Shown: piece by piece, positions 62,356 through 64,000 of the stretch | Layout of the letters: the number at the start of each line of letters is the position of its first letter | How positions within the stretch are numbered: position 1 is the first letter of the stretch | From: Comamonas sp. 26 | GTDB taxonomy: Bacteria > Pseudomonadota > Gammaproteobacteria > Burkholderiales > Burkholderiaceae_C | Assembly (NCBI RefSeq): GCF_002754475.1 | Contig: NZ_PEFL01000001.1 | Coordinates: forward strand, 620,001 to 684,000 | Direction: 5' to 3' | Length of the DNA stretch: 64,000 bases | Made by a program: the position numbers and the translations under genes | The notes under the pieces: generated by a model | Databases searched by the model: none | What the model was told of the DNA's origin: nothing | Seen by the model: only the letters and a program-made list of their open reading frames with translations

Positions 62356-63039
62356 ATGAGCACAGAATTTTCCGAGCTGCTTATAAGTGCAGCATCAGCA
62401 ATTGGAACCTTGGGTGCAGTAGGGGCTGCATTTCATTTGTCTAGGAAAACAGATGACATCCGAAATAGAGATGAAGAGCGGCTTCAGCGGATTCATTCTT
62501 TAAACCTGTTACCTGTTCTAGAAGCAATCCACTCGGATTTGAGGGCATCGTTCGCGTATGTGATCTTTTCTGATGAGGCTCCACGTTCGATGGATGACGT
62601 CTCGGAGAGACTAAACAGAGCCATAAAATGGTCGCAGGATTTCGAAGAACTTTCAGCCATAGAGTCGCTGACAGCAGCTTCTTTGCTCAAGCTTCCGGAA
62701 ATCCCATCGCTACGTATTTCCTATGCGCTTGGTCTGCTCCGAGCGCTGCGACTAGATATTTCTAGGTTCAGTGCCGAACATTGGGCCGATCCGGTCCCCG
62801 CGTCTGCTCACAAGGCCCGTGAGTGGGCATTGGCGCAGAGCACAGCCAGCGACTACATTGGCGTTGCACTTTATTCTTTAAGTCAGGTGGCAATGCAGGA
62901 GTCAATAGTTCCAAGTGGCGCAGAAATCACTGGGTTTTCTGACGATATTCATCCGGAAGCCTCGACGCGGCGACTCAGCTTAGCGAGTATTGTTGCGCGT
63001 TGTTTTCGTGGCAAACGTGCTGGCGCTGGCAGCCAGTGA
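62356..63039 (+). CDS. hypothetical protein with one N-terminal membrane helix, possible cargo gene
   Basis: A 227-residue protein: an N-terminal hydrophobic helix (LLISAASAIGTLGAVGAAFH) and a long helical cytosolic part (SRKTDDIRNRDEERLQRIHS and beyond). The base composition is visibly more AT-rich than the surroundings. It has a strong AGGAGG-type site before the ATG. Its last 60 bases overlap the end of rdgC on the other strand. No family was recognised; membrane-anchored helical proteins of this kind in prophages are often exclusion or abortive-infection factors, which is only a guess. Confidence 0.65.
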   Translation: MSTEFSELLISAASAIGTLGAVGAAFHLSRKTDDIRNRDEERLQRIHSLNLLPVLEAIHSDLRASFAYVIFSDEAPRSMDDVSERLNRAIKWSQDFEELSAIESLTAASLLKLPEIPSLRISYALGLLRALRLDISRFSAEHWADPVPASAHKAREWALAQSTASDYIGVALYSLSQVAMQESIVPSGAEITGFSDDIHPEASTRRLSLASIVARCFRGKRAGAGSQ

Positions 63040-63924
63040 GGCGGGGAGGCCGCCCAGCGCATCGATCAAGTCAGGAATTAGCCGCGAGAGCTCGCCCGTG
63101 GCAATCGTCACATCGGTATCAAAGCCGCCATCGTCCTTGCTGTTGCCGTCCATGACTGCATCCAGCAACGCGATGTTCTTGATCTGCAGACCTTCGGTCA
63201 GCACAAAGCTCACGCGGTCGTCCCAGGTCATGGCCAGCTTGGTGGGCATCTTTCCGTGCTCGATGTGCTCGCGCACCTCATCAATGTCCAGTGGGTGACG
63301 GGCGTAGCGCACCACGGCCTTGGATTCGTCGGAGGCTTTCAGCTCCGTCTCGCGGTCAGCGGTGAAGCCAGCCGGCGGCTCCTGCGTCATTAGCCAGTGG
63401 GCCATGGCAGCCTGTGGGCTGGTCTGGGTGTCCAACAGGGCCAGCGCAAAACCGGGCAGACCTTCGACCAGCAGCGTGACAACTTCGTCGGCGCGGCCTT
63501 GGGCGCTGGTATCCAGCACCAGGGTGCGCGCCTGCGGATCGATCCAGACCCACATGCTGCCTTGCTTGGTGAAAGCCATGGGCAGCAGATCCAGCTTGGC
63601 TTCGTCCTTGAGATCGCGCTTTTCCTTCTTGCCGGGCTTGCGGCCTTCGGTCTTCTCAATGTGCTCAGCCTTTTCGTTAACCCTGCGGTTGAGCACGCTG
63701 GCCGGCAGCATCTTCGACTCGCTCATGAAACGCATCACCCACTGACCGGCCACGGACTCGACCAGAGGGCCATGCTGCTCGCCTCGCGGCGGCACCCAGC
63801 CTACGGAGCGCTCTTGCGTCGCGCCACACTCGACAAACACCGTCTTTTGCAAGGCATCGGCCAGCATCTGCAGATCGCCTTGCCAGCTCTCGGCTATGCG
63901 ATAAATGATCATGTTCTTGAACAT
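62980..63924 (-). CDS. rdgC: recombination-associated protein RdgC
   Basis: A 314-residue protein of the RdgC family, a ring-shaped DNA-binding dimer that limits RecA. The start MFKNMIIYRIAESW and the segments ASVLNRRVNEKAEHIEKTEG, LLPMAFTK and FVLTEGLQIKNIALLDAVMD are characteristic. Its presence in the element may protect or tune recombination of the element's DNA. The start codon follows copy 5 of the hairpin-RBS module. Its C-terminal 20 codons overlap the cargo gene on the opposite strand. Confidence 0.93.
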   Translation of the reverse strand: MFKNMIIYRIAESWQGDLQMLADALQKTVFVECGATQERSVGWVPPRGEQHGPLVESVAGQWVMRFMSESKMLPASVLNRRVNEKAEHIEKTEGRKPGKKEKRDLKDEAKLDLLPMAFTKQGSMWVWIDPQARTLVLDTSAQGRADEVVTLLVEGLPGFALALLDTQTSPQAAMAHWLMTQEPPAGFTADRETELKASDESKAVVRYARHPLDIDEVREHIEHGKMPTKLAMTWDDRVSFVLTEGLQIKNIALLDAVMDGNSKDDGGFDTDVTIATGELSRLIPDLIDALGGLPASLAASASTFATKTTRNNTR

Positions 63925-63964
63925 GGAGTCTCCAGAAACAAAAAAGCCACCTCAGTGGGTGGCT
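63925..63964 (-). promoter_or_regulatory. terminator-RBS module, copy 5
   Basis: GCCACC (63946-63951) pairs with GGTGGC (63958-63963); minus strand continues TTTTTTGTTTCTGGAGACTC before the rdgC ATG. Confidence 0.7.
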
Positions 63965-63985
63965 TGGTGATGGTGGCGTGTTTGC

Positions 63986-64000
63986 TTAGAAAGCGTCGAC
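63986..64000 (-). CDS. C-terminal end of a gene beyond the window
   Basis: A minus-strand frame enters from the right edge and ends ...VDAF-stop (TAA at 63986-63988), just before copy 5. The last residues say nothing about identity. It shows the minus-strand gene chain continues. Confidence 0.3.
   Translation of the reverse strand, partial: VDAF

Noticed and set aside
53656..64000. CRISPR array or replication origin
   Set aside because: The repeats seen are single hairpin-RBS modules before genes, spaced irregularly by kilobases, not a direct-repeat array; no iteron or DnaA-box cluster was noticed.

Overview
The window looks like a GC-rich betaproteobacterial chromosome of the order Burkholderiales, most probably a Comamonas-like member of the Comamonadaceae. 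This rests on gene types (Gram-negative porin, DUF3460 and DUF4148 proteins, an fds-type formate dehydrogenase with Mo-Cys, a betaproteobacterial QueD/QueE pair, FKBP-IspH-SerS order) and on two families of short intergenic repeats; the genus is an inference. There is a clear break at a tRNA-Ser gene (53566-53655). Everything to its left reads as core or stable chromosome; everything to its right is a mobile element that runs off the window end.

Left part, 1-12.7 kb: pantothenate genes (panB cut by the window start, panD), folate genes (pabB and a PabC-like lyase), a Crp/Fnr regulator, a YiaA-type membrane protein, a DTW-domain tRNA modifier, a porin, queuosine precursor genes queE-queD, scpA, a two-repeat BamE-like lipoprotein and a YitT-family membrane protein. 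12.7-18.4 kb: a reduced sulfur-oxidation locus on the minus strand (cytochrome c, flavocytochrome c-type flavoprotein, YeeE-type sulfur transporter, second flavoprotein, SoxY, SoxZ) with no SoxAX, SoxB or SoxCD. 18.8-27.6 kb: metG, a membrane diguanylate cyclase, a patatin-like phospholipase, a degenerate Mrr-like membrane protein, the Fe-S carrier apbC and a LysR regulator. 27.7-33 kb: soluble NAD-dependent formate dehydrogenase, in which the FdsG and FdsB subunits are one continuous reading frame joined through a short chromosomal repeat.

33-53.5 kb: DMT exporter, small lipoproteins, adenosine deaminase, an ABC permease without its ATPase, truncated hemoglobin, a CpdB-like 5'-nucleotidase, LemA plus M48 protease, a spherulin-4-like lipoprotein, an Smr protein, a FecI-FecR-TonB receptor iron system with a Fur-box-like site, radC, the FKBP/ispH pair and serS.

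53.6-64 kb: tRNA-Ser(CGA), then a tyrosine integrase, an AlpA-like regulator and minus-strand phage-like genes packed with overlapping stops and starts, including a mosaic Lar/MazG-like/P-loop protein, a C5 cytosine methyltransferase with internal repeats, a methyltransferase N-terminal remnant and RdgC. Five minus-strand units there begin with the same module: a hairpin with a T-rich tail directly followed by a CTGGAG ribosome binding site and the start codon. Two plus-strand genes, one of them visibly richer in AT than its surroundings, sit among them as possible cargo.
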